A stretch of DNA of 26,584 nucleotides, from positions 1 to 26,584 of the forward strand of contig SFNY01000031.1 in the NCBI GenBank assembly GCA_004554085.1. Reading direction: 5' to 3'. The notes under the pieces were generated by a model. It was not told where the DNA came from, made no database searches, and was given only the letters and a program-made list of their open reading frames with translations. Position numbers and translations under genes: made by a program. Positions 1 to 7,927 of this stretch are shown here, in pieces. Each line of letters begins with the position of its first letter. Position 1 is the first letter of the stretch. This DNA comes from Clostridiales bacterium (lineage in GTDB: Bacteria; Bacillota; Clostridia; Christensenellales; Aristaeellaceae).

Positions 1-41
1 AGCACCTGGAGGCCGCTTTGGGCGATTCCTCCATTTCCTGA
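1..41 (+). CDS. Possible 3' end of an upstream gene (partial)
   Basis: From base 3 the frame reads HLEAALGDSSIS and then a TGA at 39-41. This could be the C-terminus of a protein that begins before the window. Thirteen codons are too few to recognise a family. The alternative is that the first 86 bases are simply intergenic DNA upstream of the promoter at 87-115. Confidence 0.3.
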   Translation, partial: HLEAALGDSSIS

Positions 42-86
42 CAACTCTTTTCTTTCACTGCCTGCATACTATTTTGCGCATAATGG

Positions 87-115
87 TTGACAGTACCAAA
101 TAGAATTGGTATATT
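87..115 (+). promoter_or_regulatory. Sigma-A-type promoter of the L,D-transpeptidase gene
   Basis: A perfect -35 TTGACA (87-92) is followed by a 17-base spacer and a -10 TATATT (110-115, 5 of 6 to consensus). Transcription would be expected to start near 121-123, only about 10 bases before the ATG at 132. The Shine-Dalgarno GGAGG (117-121) would then lie at or before the first transcribed base. Either the leader is extremely short or another promoter is used. Confidence 0.65.
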
Positions 116-131
116 TGGAGGATATTGCGCA

Positions 132-1223
132 ATGAAGAAGCATTTGGTCCGAATATTGCTTGTGCTCCTGCTGCTGAGCATGCTTCCGGCGACGGCGCTG
201 GCCGCAAAGGCGAGCATCTCGCTGGGCGGAAATCTGGGCTTTCTGTATGAAGATGGCTCGGTCACACTGAAGCCGAAGCTGAAAAATCTGTCCGCGTCGG
301 ATCTGAGCTGGAGCAGCTCTGACGAGAGTGTCGCGATGGTCACCGGTGGAACCATTCAGGCGAAATCCGCCGGGCGCACGGTGATTACGGTCTCCGGCGG
401 CGGCGCGACGGCGCGCTGCGGCGTGGTGGTGCTGCCCAGGGAGGTTCAGGTGGCAGTCGGCGAGACGATCTCATTGCCGAATGGCACCAAGGAGACGTAC
501 ACGATGCAGTACGATTCCATTGCCAGCATATCCAAGGGCGGCGCGATCACCGGCAAGAAGGCGGGCAGCACGCTGCTGCGCGTCTCCTACGGCAAGCAGA
601 AGCTCTACGTGCAGATTCGGGTGACGGACAGGGAGGCTGTGCAGGTGGAACAGAGCAAGGCGGCGCAGCTGGACTGCGCATCCCAGACGGATCAGATCGT
701 GCTGGTGGAGTATCAGAGCGGCAGCAAGGCGAACCTGAGCATCCATGAGAAGCGTAACGGCGCGTGGAAGGAGCTGTACGCCTGCACGGCCTACGTGGGG
801 AAGAACGGCATCGGCAAGACGAAGGAGGGCGACAAGCGAACGCCCACAGGGACCTTCAACCTGACCACGCCCTTCGGCATCAAGGCCGACCCCGGCGCGA
901 ACATGCCCTACACGCAGGTCACGAAGTACCACTACTGGTGTGGAACCTCCGGCTCGGAGTACTACAACCGGCTGATCGACACCCGCGTGACCGACCGGGC
1001 GCGCACGTCGGCGGACGAGTACCTCATCAGCTACGTGCCGCAGTACAACTACTGCATGTTCATCGACTACAACGCATCCGGCGAGGCGGGGAAGGGCAGC
1101 TGCATCTTCCTGCACTGCACCGGCAGCAGCACATCCACCGGCGGCTGCGTGGCCGTACCGGAGAGTGTAATGAAGAAGATCGTGCAGTGGGCCAGGCGCG
1201 GTGCAAAGATCGTGATTCAGTGA
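132..1223 (+). CDS. Secreted L,D-transpeptidase (YkuD domain) with bacterial Ig-like domains
   Basis: Probable peptidoglycan cross-linking or cell-wall anchoring enzyme of 363 residues. Residues 1-25 form a signal peptide (Lys-Lys, a Leu-rich core, then an ALA-A cleavage site). Residues about 30-180 resemble two Big_2-type Ig-like domains, with patterns such as WSSSDESVAMV and ITGKKAGSTLLRVSYG. Residues about 195-363 are the YkuD catalytic domain. It ends in the expected His...Gly-Cys arrangement, with H328 in LHC and the nucleophile C339 in STGGCVAV. I chose ATG 132 because GGAGG lies 10 bases upstream and the signal peptide starts there; an in-frame ATG at 87 would add 15 residues and falls inside the promoter. 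The gene stands alone, with its own promoter and terminator. Fold and active site are clear; whether it makes cross-links or attaches proteins cannot be read from the sequence. Confidence 0.88.
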   Translation: MKKHLVRILLVLLLLSMLPATALAAKASISLGGNLGFLYEDGSVTLKPKLKNLSASDLSWSSSDESVAMVTGGTIQAKSAGRTVITVSGGGATARCGVVVLPREVQVAVGETISLPNGTKETYTMQYDSIASISKGGAITGKKAGSTLLRVSYGKQKLYVQIRVTDREAVQVEQSKAAQLDCASQTDQIVLVEYQSGSKANLSIHEKRNGAWKELYACTAYVGKNGIGKTKEGDKRTPTGTFNLTTPFGIKADPGANMPYTQVTKYHYWCGTSGSEYYNRLIDTRVTDRARTSADEYLISYVPQYNYCMFIDYNASGEAGKGSCIFLHCTGSSTSTGGCVAVPESVMKKIVQWARRGAKIVIQ

Positions 1224-1231
1224 GAGAGGAA

Positions 1232-1275
1232 GCCCCCATAACGACAGTCTTATGCTGCCTGTTATGGGGGCTTTT
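1232..1275 (+). terminator. Rho-independent terminator
   Basis: An 11-bp perfect stem (GCCCCCATAAC at 1232-1242 with GTTATGGGGGC at 1261-1271) has an 18-base loop and is followed by TTTTGTT. It ends the transpeptidase gene. It also lies just beyond the stop of the convergent gene (1296), so it may act in both directions, although the T-tract on the minus strand is poor. Confidence 0.85.
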
Positions 1276-1295
1276 GTTGTGCCAACGGGATTCGT

Positions 1296-4040
1296 CTATG
1301 CGATGCTGTCGCCTGGCGACAATGTGGTTTCCGATGCAGTTTCCGGCGTACTCTCCGCCGAAGCTGCGGCTGTGGCCTGCGTCGGAAGGTGATCCACGAC
1401 GTACTGGTAGTAGTCGGTGTTCTTTACGAGCTTGGAATAGGAGCGCTTGTATTTGACGATGGCGGACATTTGTGAGACATACGCATCGTCATCCGCCATG
1501 GGAATCGTGGGGTAATACACCTTTTCATCCGCATCGTAGCGGCCGCGCTCGGAGACCCAGGAGCCGTCGTTCCACAGCACGAAGGCCGGTTCCTCAGAGA
1601 ACACGTCGCGGCCAACCAGCAGCCGGGAATCGTATTCCACACCGAAGAGGTTGGAAAGGGTGGGAACGATGTCCAGCGAATACACCGGAGCGGAGATTTC
1701 GCAGGCCATGTTCCTGTCGGAATTTTCGAGGCTACCCGACCAGATGATGATGGCATTCCGATCGCGCTCCCAGGGGTGCTGCGGGTCGTAGCCGTAGAGA
1801 TCGGGAACGTAGCTGGCACCATTGCGGTCCAGACCGTAGGGATAGTGGTCGGCGCAGATGCAGATGACGGTATCATCGGCAATTCCGGCGGCCTCGAGCT
1901 TGGCAACCAGCGTCGTCAGGGCGTCCTCCAGCTCCAGCTGATAGCAGATGTAGTTCATGGTGTTCTGCTGATAGCGGTTGCCGTAGACGGCGAGCACCTG
2001 CTGCAAGTGCTCCGTGACACGGGAGTCACTGTCATCGTCGTAGGGCTTGTGGCCGTCGCAGGTCATGTAATAGACGCTGAAGGGCTGGCGGTCGATGTAG
2101 GTATCCAGCGTCTTGGAGATCATGTCCTCGTCGTTCGGATAACCACCGGCGATCTGCTCAAGACCGTTTCCGTGGGCAATGAACTGGTCGTAGCCCAGAT
2201 TCATGTGGGTGATGTTGCGGTCATAGTAGGTGTACTTGCCATTGTGATAGCAAATGCTGGTGTAGCCGAGGCGGTTGAGCTGGCTGCCCATGGTGAAGTA
2301 ATTGTTGTTGTAGGCGATGTCCTTCATGGTGTCGGCAGCATTCGTGGGAACGAGGCCAGTAAGGAAGGAGTATTCACCTGCAGAGGTCGAACCGCCCCAG
2401 GAGGGCTGATAGGCCTGCGAGAAGTAGAAGCCATTGTGCATCAGACGATACAGCGTGGGCGTGAGCTGGGGATCGATGCACGCATCGGACAGGGCTTCGG
2501 CGCAGATCAGAATCAGATTCTTTCCCTTGAAGAGGCCGGTATAGGCGTTCTGCTTGCTGGCGGTCAGGGTGCTCAGGTAGGTGTTGATGGCGGAGATGTC
2601 CTCATCTGTCTCGCCGACGTTCATGGCGGCAAAGTCGAGCCCCATGGTGTTGTCGCCATAGACGATCTGCGTCGCAGCGGGAGCGATCTCCTGCGTCGGC
2701 TGTGCCGGCTGCGTTTCCTCCGTAGGCAACGGAGTGACAGTGGGTTCAACCGCGATGGGCGCGAAGACCTCCAGATCATCGAAGGAGTCCGCTGTGTCAT
2801 CACCAAAGATGGCATACTTCTCGCTCAGGCGGAAGCCTGTCAGCAGACCCAGCGTGTCGGTGGAGCTGGTGATTTCAAAGCCCGCCCCGTAGCTGCCCGA
2901 ATCGCCTCCGATGGCCAGCGTCAGCATGCCGAGGGCCCAGGCGAGGAAGGAAAACAGCAGCAGCTCGATTGCGAAGATTCTGCGGACGCGCACGACAAAG
3001 CTGCGCCGCCGGTTCCGGGTCGTCATGATCCAGTACAGGACCAGCGGCAGGAAAAACAGCAGGATGATCGGCACGCCGTGGAGGATGCTCGAAAAGAGCT
3101 CGCCGCTGAAATTGCCCACGACGCCCGTGACGTTGCTGAAAACGGTGCGCAGCGGGAAGTAAACCTGAAATTCCTTGCGGATCAGGCATTGTACGATGAA
3201 CAAAAGGGCGACGAGGAACAGCTCCACACGCACAATGATCTTCTGCGCGCGGCCCTTGAACAGCAAGGCAAATCCTCCGAGCAGCAGGCCGACGGACAGG
3301 CCAAAGAGGAGCTTATAGAAGAATCCTGCCAGGCCGAGACCGTTGAAAAGATTCAACAGCAGCTCGGAATAGATGCAGGTCAGCGGCAGGTACAATGCCG
3401 GAAGCAGCTGATGCCTGCGGCGGCCGCGCACGTCCGCATTGATCCTTTGAAACAGCCAACTGCACTTGCCCCAGAAGCCTGCGGTAGAGACATTTCGCCT
3501 GGGACTGCGCGCGCTGCGTACGGGTGCGCTGCGTGCAGTATTCGGAGCGTTCCGCTTGTACGCCGGGGCGGAGGGCCTTGAATTGCCGTAGCCGTGGTTT
3601 GCCGCGGTGCTTCGGCCTTCATAGGCGCTGCGGCTGCTGCGGGACGACGCAGCAGCGCGCGTTGTGGTGTTGTAGCTGCGCGGGGATGTGCGCTGCGTGC
3701 CGGAAGAATACCCGCCGCGGCCATCGCTCCGGCGATCGTAGCCGGAGCTGCGGGAAACGCTGCCGACGTCGCGTGAAACGTATCTTTCGTCGTAGCTGCT
3801 CCGATAAGCTCTGCGCTCGGCGTTTTCCCTGCTGTAGGAACGATCGGAGCGGCTTCCGGGGGCGTCCGGATCGTAGAATCTGGATCTGCCTTCATAATAG
3901 CTGCGTCTGCTGCGACTGTCTGCGGTTCTTGTCGACGGCGCATCCCGATGCGCGTAGCGGTCTGCGGAGGAAACCCGACCGGATGCGGAGGCATACCGTC
4001 CGCGTTCTTCATAGTATTGCTCGTTGTCGTCCCAAGGCAT
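1296..4040 (-). CDS. LtaS-like membrane sulfatase (phosphoglycerol transferase family) with a long disordered N-terminus
   Basis: Likely a polytopic membrane enzyme that transfers glycerol phosphate or a similar group to an envelope polymer (lipoteichoic acid synthase/alkaline phosphatase superfamily). It has 914 residues, against about 600-650 for typical LtaS. Residues 1-185 are low complexity with about 36 Arg plus many Ser and Tyr. Five membrane helices follow at about 211-232, 236-261, 266-288, 320-340 and 354-377. After a Pro/Thr-rich linker comes the sulfatase domain from about residue 508. Visible metal and catalytic residues are E515 (ICAEALSD), T552 (GGSTSAGEYS, the expected nucleophile) and D731-H732 (CADHYPYG). 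An Ala/Thr/Ser-rich tail closes the protein. The start has GAAAGGA about 10 bases upstream. It follows the branching enzyme gene by 59 bases with no obvious terminator, so the two may be co-transcribed. The exact substrate is unknown. Confidence 0.85.
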   Translation of the reverse strand: MPWDDNEQYYEERGRYASASGRVSSADRYAHRDAPSTRTADSRSRRSYYEGRSRFYDPDAPGSRSDRSYSRENAERRAYRSSYDERYVSRDVGSVSRSSGYDRRSDGRGGYSSGTQRTSPRSYNTTTRAAASSRSSRSAYEGRSTAANHGYGNSRPSAPAYKRNAPNTARSAPVRSARSPRRNVSTAGFWGKCSWLFQRINADVRGRRRHQLLPALYLPLTCIYSELLLNLFNGLGLAGFFYKLLFGLSVGLLLGGFALLFKGRAQKIIVRVELFLVALLFIVQCLIRKEFQVYFPLRTVFSNVTGVVGNFSGELFSSILHGVPIILLFFLPLVLYWIMTTRNRRRSFVVRVRRIFAIELLLFSFLAWALGMLTLAIGGDSGSYGAGFEITSSTDTLGLLTGFRLSEKYAIFGDDTADSFDDLEVFAPIAVEPTVTPLPTEETQPAQPTQEIAPAATQIVYGDNTMGLDFAAMNVGETDEDISAINTYLSTLTASKQNAYTGLFKGKNLILICAEALSDACIDPQLTPTLYRLMHNGFYFSQAYQPSWGGSTSAGEYSFLTGLVPTNAADTMKDIAYNNNYFTMGSQLNRLGYTSICYHNGKYTYYDRNITHMNLGYDQFIAHGNGLEQIAGGYPNDEDMISKTLDTYIDRQPFSVYYMTCDGHKPYDDDSDSRVTEHLQQVLAVYGNRYQQNTMNYICYQLELEDALTTLVAKLEAAGIADDTVICICADHYPYGLDRNGASYVPDLYGYDPQHPWERDRNAIIIWSGSLENSDRNMACEISAPVYSLDIVPTLSNLFGVEYDSRLLVGRDVFSEEPAFVLWNDGSWVSERGRYDADEKVYYPTIPMADDDAYVSQMSAIVKYKRSYSKLVKNTDYYQYVVDHLPTQATAAASAESTPETASETTLSPGDSIA

Positions 4041-4099
4041 AAGAATAATGGTCCTTTCTTTTGTGAACTACCGCATGCGCAATGATGCACTGTCCACCA

Positions 4100-6121
4100 T
4101 CAGATCCTGCTGAACACCACGGCGGTGCGGCAGGGAATGTAAACCTCGAAGCCGGTTCCCTTTTCCGGAACCTCCTTCGCCAGATAGACGTAGTCCTTGC
4201 TCACGCGATCCAGGCCGCCGAACTCGGCGTCGTCGCTGGAGAAGATTGCCCGATAGTTGCCAGCGCCGGTGATGTGGGCGTGCATGAAGAACTTCGGATC
4301 GGACTTCGTGGTATTGAAATTGAACAGATACAGCAGATCGCCCTTCGCAAAGGAGATGATCTTGTTGTCCTGGTCGATCCACAGGTTCACCGCCTGCGGC
4401 TTGCTCAGCACCCGATACTTGCGCGCAAACTTCAGCATGGCCCGGTCGAAGTTCTCCAGCCACTGGTACTTCAGATAGCCGTTCTCCGACAGCGACCACT
4501 GGCGGCGGGCGTACTTGTAGCTCCAGCCGTTGCCCTCGCGCGGGAAGTCGATCCACTCGGGATGGCCGAATTCGTTGCCCATGAAGTTCAGATAGCCGTC
4601 GCAGGCCAGCACCAGCGTGGAGAAGCGGATCAGCTTGTGCAGGTCGATGGCGCGGTCGATCACCGGGGAGTGGTAGGCCTTGTCCATGCCGGTGTACATC
4701 TCCGCGTCCGCCATGCGGAAGATCAGCGTCTTGTCGCCCACCAGCGCCTGGTCGTGGGACTCGCAGTAGCCGATGTTCTTCTCCTTCGGGCGACGGGTGG
4801 TCATCTCATACCATAGCTTGTGCATGTCCCACTGCTCGTCCTTGTACTCCTTCAGCAGCTTGATCCAGAAGTCCGGCAGACCCATGGAGAGGCGATAGTC
4901 GAAGCCCACGCCGCCGCTGCGGATCGGGATGCACATGCCGGGCATGCCGCTCATCTCCTCCGCAACCGTCACGGCGAAGGGATTCACGGAGTGAATCAGC
5001 TCGTTCGCCAGCTGAAGGTAGGTGATGGCGTCCACGTTGGTGTTCAGGCCGAAGTACTGGTCGTAGCTGGTGAAGCTGGTGCCCAGGCCGTGATCCTGAT
5101 AGATCATGGAGGTCACGCCATCGAAGCGGAAGCCGTCGAAGTGGTACTCCTCCTGCCAGAACTTCAGGTTGGACAGCAGGAAGTGGAGCACCTCCATCCG
5201 GGCATAATTGAACAGCTTCGTGCCCCAGGCGGGATGCCAGCCGCGCTGTCCGGGCAGGAAGTACTGGTTGTCGGTGCCGTCCAGCTGGTTCAGACCCTCG
5301 CCGGTGTTCGGGCAGGCGTGGGAATGCACCACGTCCAGCAGCACGAACAGGTTCAGCTCGTGGGCCTTGTTGATGAGGTACTTCAGATCCTCCGGATCGC
5401 CGTACCAGGAGGATGCTGCATAGAAATTCGACACCTGATAGCCGAAGGAGGCGTAGTAGGGATGCTCCTGAATGGCCATCAGCTGCACCGTGTTGTAGCC
5501 CAGATCGGCGATGCGCTTGAGGTTGTTGTCGGCAAACTCGCGATAGGTGCCGATGCCCTCGCGCTCCTGACCCATGCCGACGTGGGCCTCGTAGATCATG
5601 GGCGTGGTCAGCTTGCGCTTCTTGTAGCTGCCGTCGGTCCAGATGAAGCGGCGCGGGGGCGCCCAGATCTGGCCGGAGAACTGCTTCGTGGTGGGATCCT
5701 GCACCACGCGGCGGATGTAGGCCGGGATGCGGTCGAAGGTCTCCTTGCCGCGCCGCACCTGAATCTTCACGCGCTGCTCGTGCTGCAGGGCGTCCGCGCC
5801 CTCCAGCTGAATCTCCCACACGCCGTTCTCCAGGCGCTTGAGGGGATGGGAGGTTCGATTCCAGTTGTTGAAATCGCCGATCAGATGCACCTCGTCCGCG
5901 CCGGGAAGCCACTCGCGATAGACCCAGCCGTCCTCGGTGCGGCTGAATCCGTAGTACATATATCCGTTGGCGAAGGCGGACAGATCCACCTTGTCGCCCA
6001 GAAGCTGCCTGCGCACGTCGTTGTAGCGGCGCATGCGCAGCTCGATGTCATTGTAGAAGGGCTTCAACCAGGGATCGATGGACAGGATCTTGTACTGTAC
6101 CTGTTTTGTTGCTCTCTTCAT
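4100..6121 (-). CDS. glgB: 1,4-alpha-glucan (glycogen) branching enzyme, eukaryote-like GH13_8 type
   Basis: Makes alpha-1,6 branches in glycogen by cutting an alpha-1,4 chain and reattaching it; cytoplasmic. It has 673 residues. The N-terminal helix (IDPWLKPFYNDI) and CBM48 module (WLPGADEVHLIGDFNNWN) match the eukaryotic GBE1 layout. The (beta/alpha)8 domain carries FDGFRFDGVTSMIY with nucleophile D334, AEEMSGMPG with general acid E388, and ESHDQA with H456-D457. The all-beta C-terminal domain is complete, ending near TAVVFSRI. The motif FDGVTSMIY and the helix-plus-single-CBM48 start are typical of subfamily GH13_8 rather than the E. coli-type GH13_9. No other glycogen gene lies nearby. 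GGGGGTG lies about 9 bases before the ATG, and a promoter lies just upstream. Confidence 0.93.
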   Translation of the reverse strand: MKRATKQVQYKILSIDPWLKPFYNDIELRMRRYNDVRRQLLGDKVDLSAFANGYMYYGFSRTEDGWVYREWLPGADEVHLIGDFNNWNRTSHPLKRLENGVWEIQLEGADALQHEQRVKIQVRRGKETFDRIPAYIRRVVQDPTTKQFSGQIWAPPRRFIWTDGSYKKRKLTTPMIYEAHVGMGQEREGIGTYREFADNNLKRIADLGYNTVQLMAIQEHPYYASFGYQVSNFYAASSWYGDPEDLKYLINKAHELNLFVLLDVVHSHACPNTGEGLNQLDGTDNQYFLPGQRGWHPAWGTKLFNYARMEVLHFLLSNLKFWQEEYHFDGFRFDGVTSMIYQDHGLGTSFTSYDQYFGLNTNVDAITYLQLANELIHSVNPFAVTVAEEMSGMPGMCIPIRSGGVGFDYRLSMGLPDFWIKLLKEYKDEQWDMHKLWYEMTTRRPKEKNIGYCESHDQALVGDKTLIFRMADAEMYTGMDKAYHSPVIDRAIDLHKLIRFSTLVLACDGYLNFMGNEFGHPEWIDFPREGNGWSYKYARRQWSLSENGYLKYQWLENFDRAMLKFARKYRVLSKPQAVNLWIDQDNKIISFAKGDLLYLFNFNTTKSDPKFFMHAHITGAGNYRAIFSSDDAEFGGLDRVSKDYVYLAKEVPEKGTGFEVYIPCRTAVVFSRI

Positions 6122-6141
6122 AAGTTATACACCCCCATCTG

Positions 6142-6170
6142 ATTATATCATGAGAATTGGAAAATGCAAA
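6142..6170 (-). promoter_or_regulatory. Sigma-A-type promoter of the branching enzyme gene
   Basis: On the minus strand, TTTGCA (6170-6165) is followed by 17 bases and a perfect TATAAT (6147-6142). The predicted start of transcription is near 6135, giving a leader of about 14 bases that begins essentially at the GGGGGTG ribosome binding site. Confidence 0.7.
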
Positions 6171-6343
6171 GTTAAAATGGGCTTCTCCTGCAATTTTTAT
6201 TTTTGGGGTGTTGCGCAGGAGGATGAACCCATGCTTGCACCTTGCGTGCAAATCCCGAGGAAAATTCCCCGCGCAGGTGGATTACAGGTTCAGAATGGGA
6301 GGCATTCGCCATAAGAATAGTTTGTACCGAAGGAGGTGGGAGG
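6171..6343. other. Divergent intergenic region between glgB and the spoIIIA operon
   Basis: This stretch should hold the mother-cell (sigma-E) promoter of spoIIIA. I found only a weak -10 candidate, CATAAGAAT at 6310-6318, with no convincing -35 partner. A 6-bp hairpin (TTGCAC 6235-6240 with GTGCAA 6246-6251) has no T-tract and is probably chance. AGGAGGTGGG at 6331-6340 is the ribosome binding site of spoIIIAA. Confidence 0.4.
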
Positions 6344-7225
6344 ATGGCGGCGGTGGACAGGCTGGCGGACTGCCTCGGCGGGGAGACCGGCGCGCTGCTG
6401 CGCAGGGAAGCGCACACCGTGGCAGAGCTGCGCCTGCGCTGCGGGCAGAAGACGCGGCTGTGCAGGCTGGATGGAACGGAGCTTGCCGGTCCGGTTCTGG
6501 ACGCCGCCGCCCTGCACAGGATCATCCGCCGCCTCTGCGGGGACAGCCTCTACGCCTTCGAGGAGGAATTGAAGCAGGGATACTTCACGGCGCAGGGCGG
6601 TCTGCGCGTGGGGGTGTGCGGGCGAATCAGCGTCCGCTCCGGCGCGATTCAGAGCGTGTCGGAGGTCGCCTCGCTGTGCATCCGCATTCCCCGGGAGATC
6701 AGGGGCTGCGGAGACGCGCTGGCGAGACGACTCTTTACAAAGGGCCTGTCCAGCGCGCTGATTCTGTCGCCGCCGGGCATGGGAAAGACGACGCTGCTGC
6801 GGGATCTCATCCGCATCGCCTCCGAGTCCGGATGGAACGTAGCCGTCGCGGATGAGCGGCGCGAGCTTGCGGCCTGCTGGGAGGGGATTCCCCAGATGGA
6901 CGTGGGGCCGCGCACGGATGTGATGGACGGCTGTCCGAAGGCGCTGGCGCTGCCGCTGCTGATCCGCGCGTGCGCGCCGCAGCTGCTGGCGGCGGATGAG
7001 ATCGGCGATGCGGCGGACGCGAAGGCGCTGCTGGACGCGCGCAGGTGCGGCGCTGCGGTACTCGCCACGGCGCATGCCGCCGGATTTGCGGATGCAAAGC
7101 GTCGGGAGAGCCTGGCGGCGGTTCTGCGGGAGGGCGTTTTCGACCGCATGGTGCTGCTGGGACCGCAGTTGGGGCGGGTACATGCGATCTACGATTGTGT
7201 GAGTGGGGAGGAAATCGAATGCTGA
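6344..7225 (+). CDS. spoIIIAA: Stage III sporulation protein AA, secretion-type ATPase
   Basis: Mother-cell ATPase that energises the SpoIIIA-SpoIIQ channel joining mother cell and forespore during engulfment; it resembles type II/IV secretion ATPases. It has 293 residues, close to the usual 300-310. An N-terminal domain (about 1-125) is followed by Walker A SPPGMGKTT ending at 150, ADERREL at about 169-175 and a Walker B-like LLAADE at 214-219. I chose ATG 6344 because AGGAGGTGGG lies directly upstream and the family signature begins here; an in-frame ATG at 6242 would add 34 residues not typical of the family. Its last 7 bases overlap spoIIIAB, so translation is probably coupled. Confidence 0.93.
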   Translation: MAAVDRLADCLGGETGALLRREAHTVAELRLRCGQKTRLCRLDGTELAGPVLDAAALHRIIRRLCGDSLYAFEEELKQGYFTAQGGLRVGVCGRISVRSGAIQSVSEVASLCIRIPREIRGCGDALARRLFTKGLSSALILSPPGMGKTTLLRDLIRIASESGWNVAVADERRELAACWEGIPQMDVGPRTDVMDGCPKALALPLLIRACAPQLLAADEIGDAADAKALLDARRCGAAVLATAHAAGFADAKRRESLAAVLREGVFDRMVLLGPQLGRVHAIYDCVSGEEIEC

Positions 7226-7722
7226 AGGGGATACTGCTCTCGGTCATCCTGATCGCGGGCGCGGGCACGGGCAGGATGCTCTCCAACGCGCGCAGGCGCA
7301 GGTTCGAGCTGCTGGGAGAGCTGCTGTCGGCAATGCGCGTGCTGCGGCTGCGCATGCTCAACTCCATGGAGCCGCTGGGGATCCTCTTGCGCAAGTCCGA
7401 TTCGCGACTGTTCCGGGATCTGGGCAACAGCCTGCGGGAGGACTGTGGCCTATGGGAGTGCTGGGAGGAGCTGCGCGGCGCGGTCACGAAGCGCGGCTGC
7501 ATGTTGGACAGCCTCACGGAGGACGATCTGCGGCTGCTGGACGGCTTCTTTCAGCGTCTGGGCGGCAGCGGCCGCGAGGAACAGATGGAACTGTTCTCCG
7601 ACTGCATCGCCCAGTTGGAGGAGGCGCAGACGCAGGCGCGCAGGAGCTTCAGCGACGCATCCAAGACCTACACCGCGCTGGGCGCGCTGGTGGGCATCGC
7701 CCTGTGCATCCTGATCGTTTGA
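7219..7722 (+). CDS. spoIIIAB: Stage III sporulation protein AB
   Basis: Membrane protein of the SpoIIIA complex, related to GspF/PilC-type platform proteins of secretion systems. It has 167 residues, as usual. One N-terminal membrane helix (ILLSVILIAGAGTGRML) is followed by a helical soluble domain (RRRRFELLGELLSAMRVLRLRM) and a C-terminal helix (YTALGALVGIALCILIV). The ATG lies inside the end of spoIIIAA. The stop is followed by spoIIIAC within 7 bases. Confidence 0.92.
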   Translation: MLKGILLSVILIAGAGTGRMLSNARRRRFELLGELLSAMRVLRLRMLNSMEPLGILLRKSDSRLFRDLGNSLREDCGLWECWEELRGAVTKRGCMLDSLTEDDLRLLDGFFQRLGGSGREEQMELFSDCIAQLEEAQTQARRSFSDASKTYTALGALVGIALCILIV

Positions 7723-7729
7723 GGTGAAT

Positions 7730-7927
7730 ATGGAGATTGACTTCGTGTTCAAGATCGGCGCAATCGGCATCCTGGTCACGGTGATCTCCCTGCTGCTCAA
7801 GCGCGCGGGTCGGGAGGACATGGCCACGCTGGCCACGATGGCGGGGCTGATCGTGGTGCTGATGATGGTGGTGGGCATGGTGTCGGAGTTCTTCGAGAGC
7901 ATCCGGGTGATGTTCGGCTTTGACTGA
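7730..7927 (+). CDS. spoIIIAC: Stage III sporulation protein AC
   Basis: Small two-helix membrane protein of the SpoIIIA channel, 65 residues. It has the family pattern: DFVFKIGAIGILVTVISLLL, a Lys/Arg loop, then a second helix and SEFFESIRVMFGF. I chose ATG 7730 because GAGG (7721-7724) sits 5 bases upstream. A GTG at 7724 would add two residues (67 in all) and cannot be excluded. The stop shares one base with the ATG of spoIIIAD. Confidence 0.9.
   Translation: MEIDFVFKIGAIGILVTVISLLLKRAGREDMATLATMAGLIVVLMMVVGMVSEFFESIRVMFGFD

Noticed and set aside
1776..3581. 601-codon open frame on the plus strand
   Set aside because: It lies antisense to the LtaS-like gene, whose membrane helices and catalytic motifs are clear. 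Its product is a Val/Asp/Gln-rich mirror of that gene with no recognisable domain, as expected from codon bias in GC-rich DNA.
4820..6142. 440-codon open frame on the plus strand
   Set aside because: Antisense shadow of the branching enzyme gene, with His/Val/Leu-rich composition and no domain or plausible start.
6235..6251. Small hairpin TTGCAC-CTTGC-GTGCAA upstream of spoIIIAA
   Set aside because: Only 6 bp, no T-tract and no visible role; likely chance.
6310..6318. CATAAGAAT as the -10 of a sigma-E promoter for spoIIIA
   Set aside because: No matching -35 element at the right distance, so I list it only as a weak candidate within the intergenic entry.
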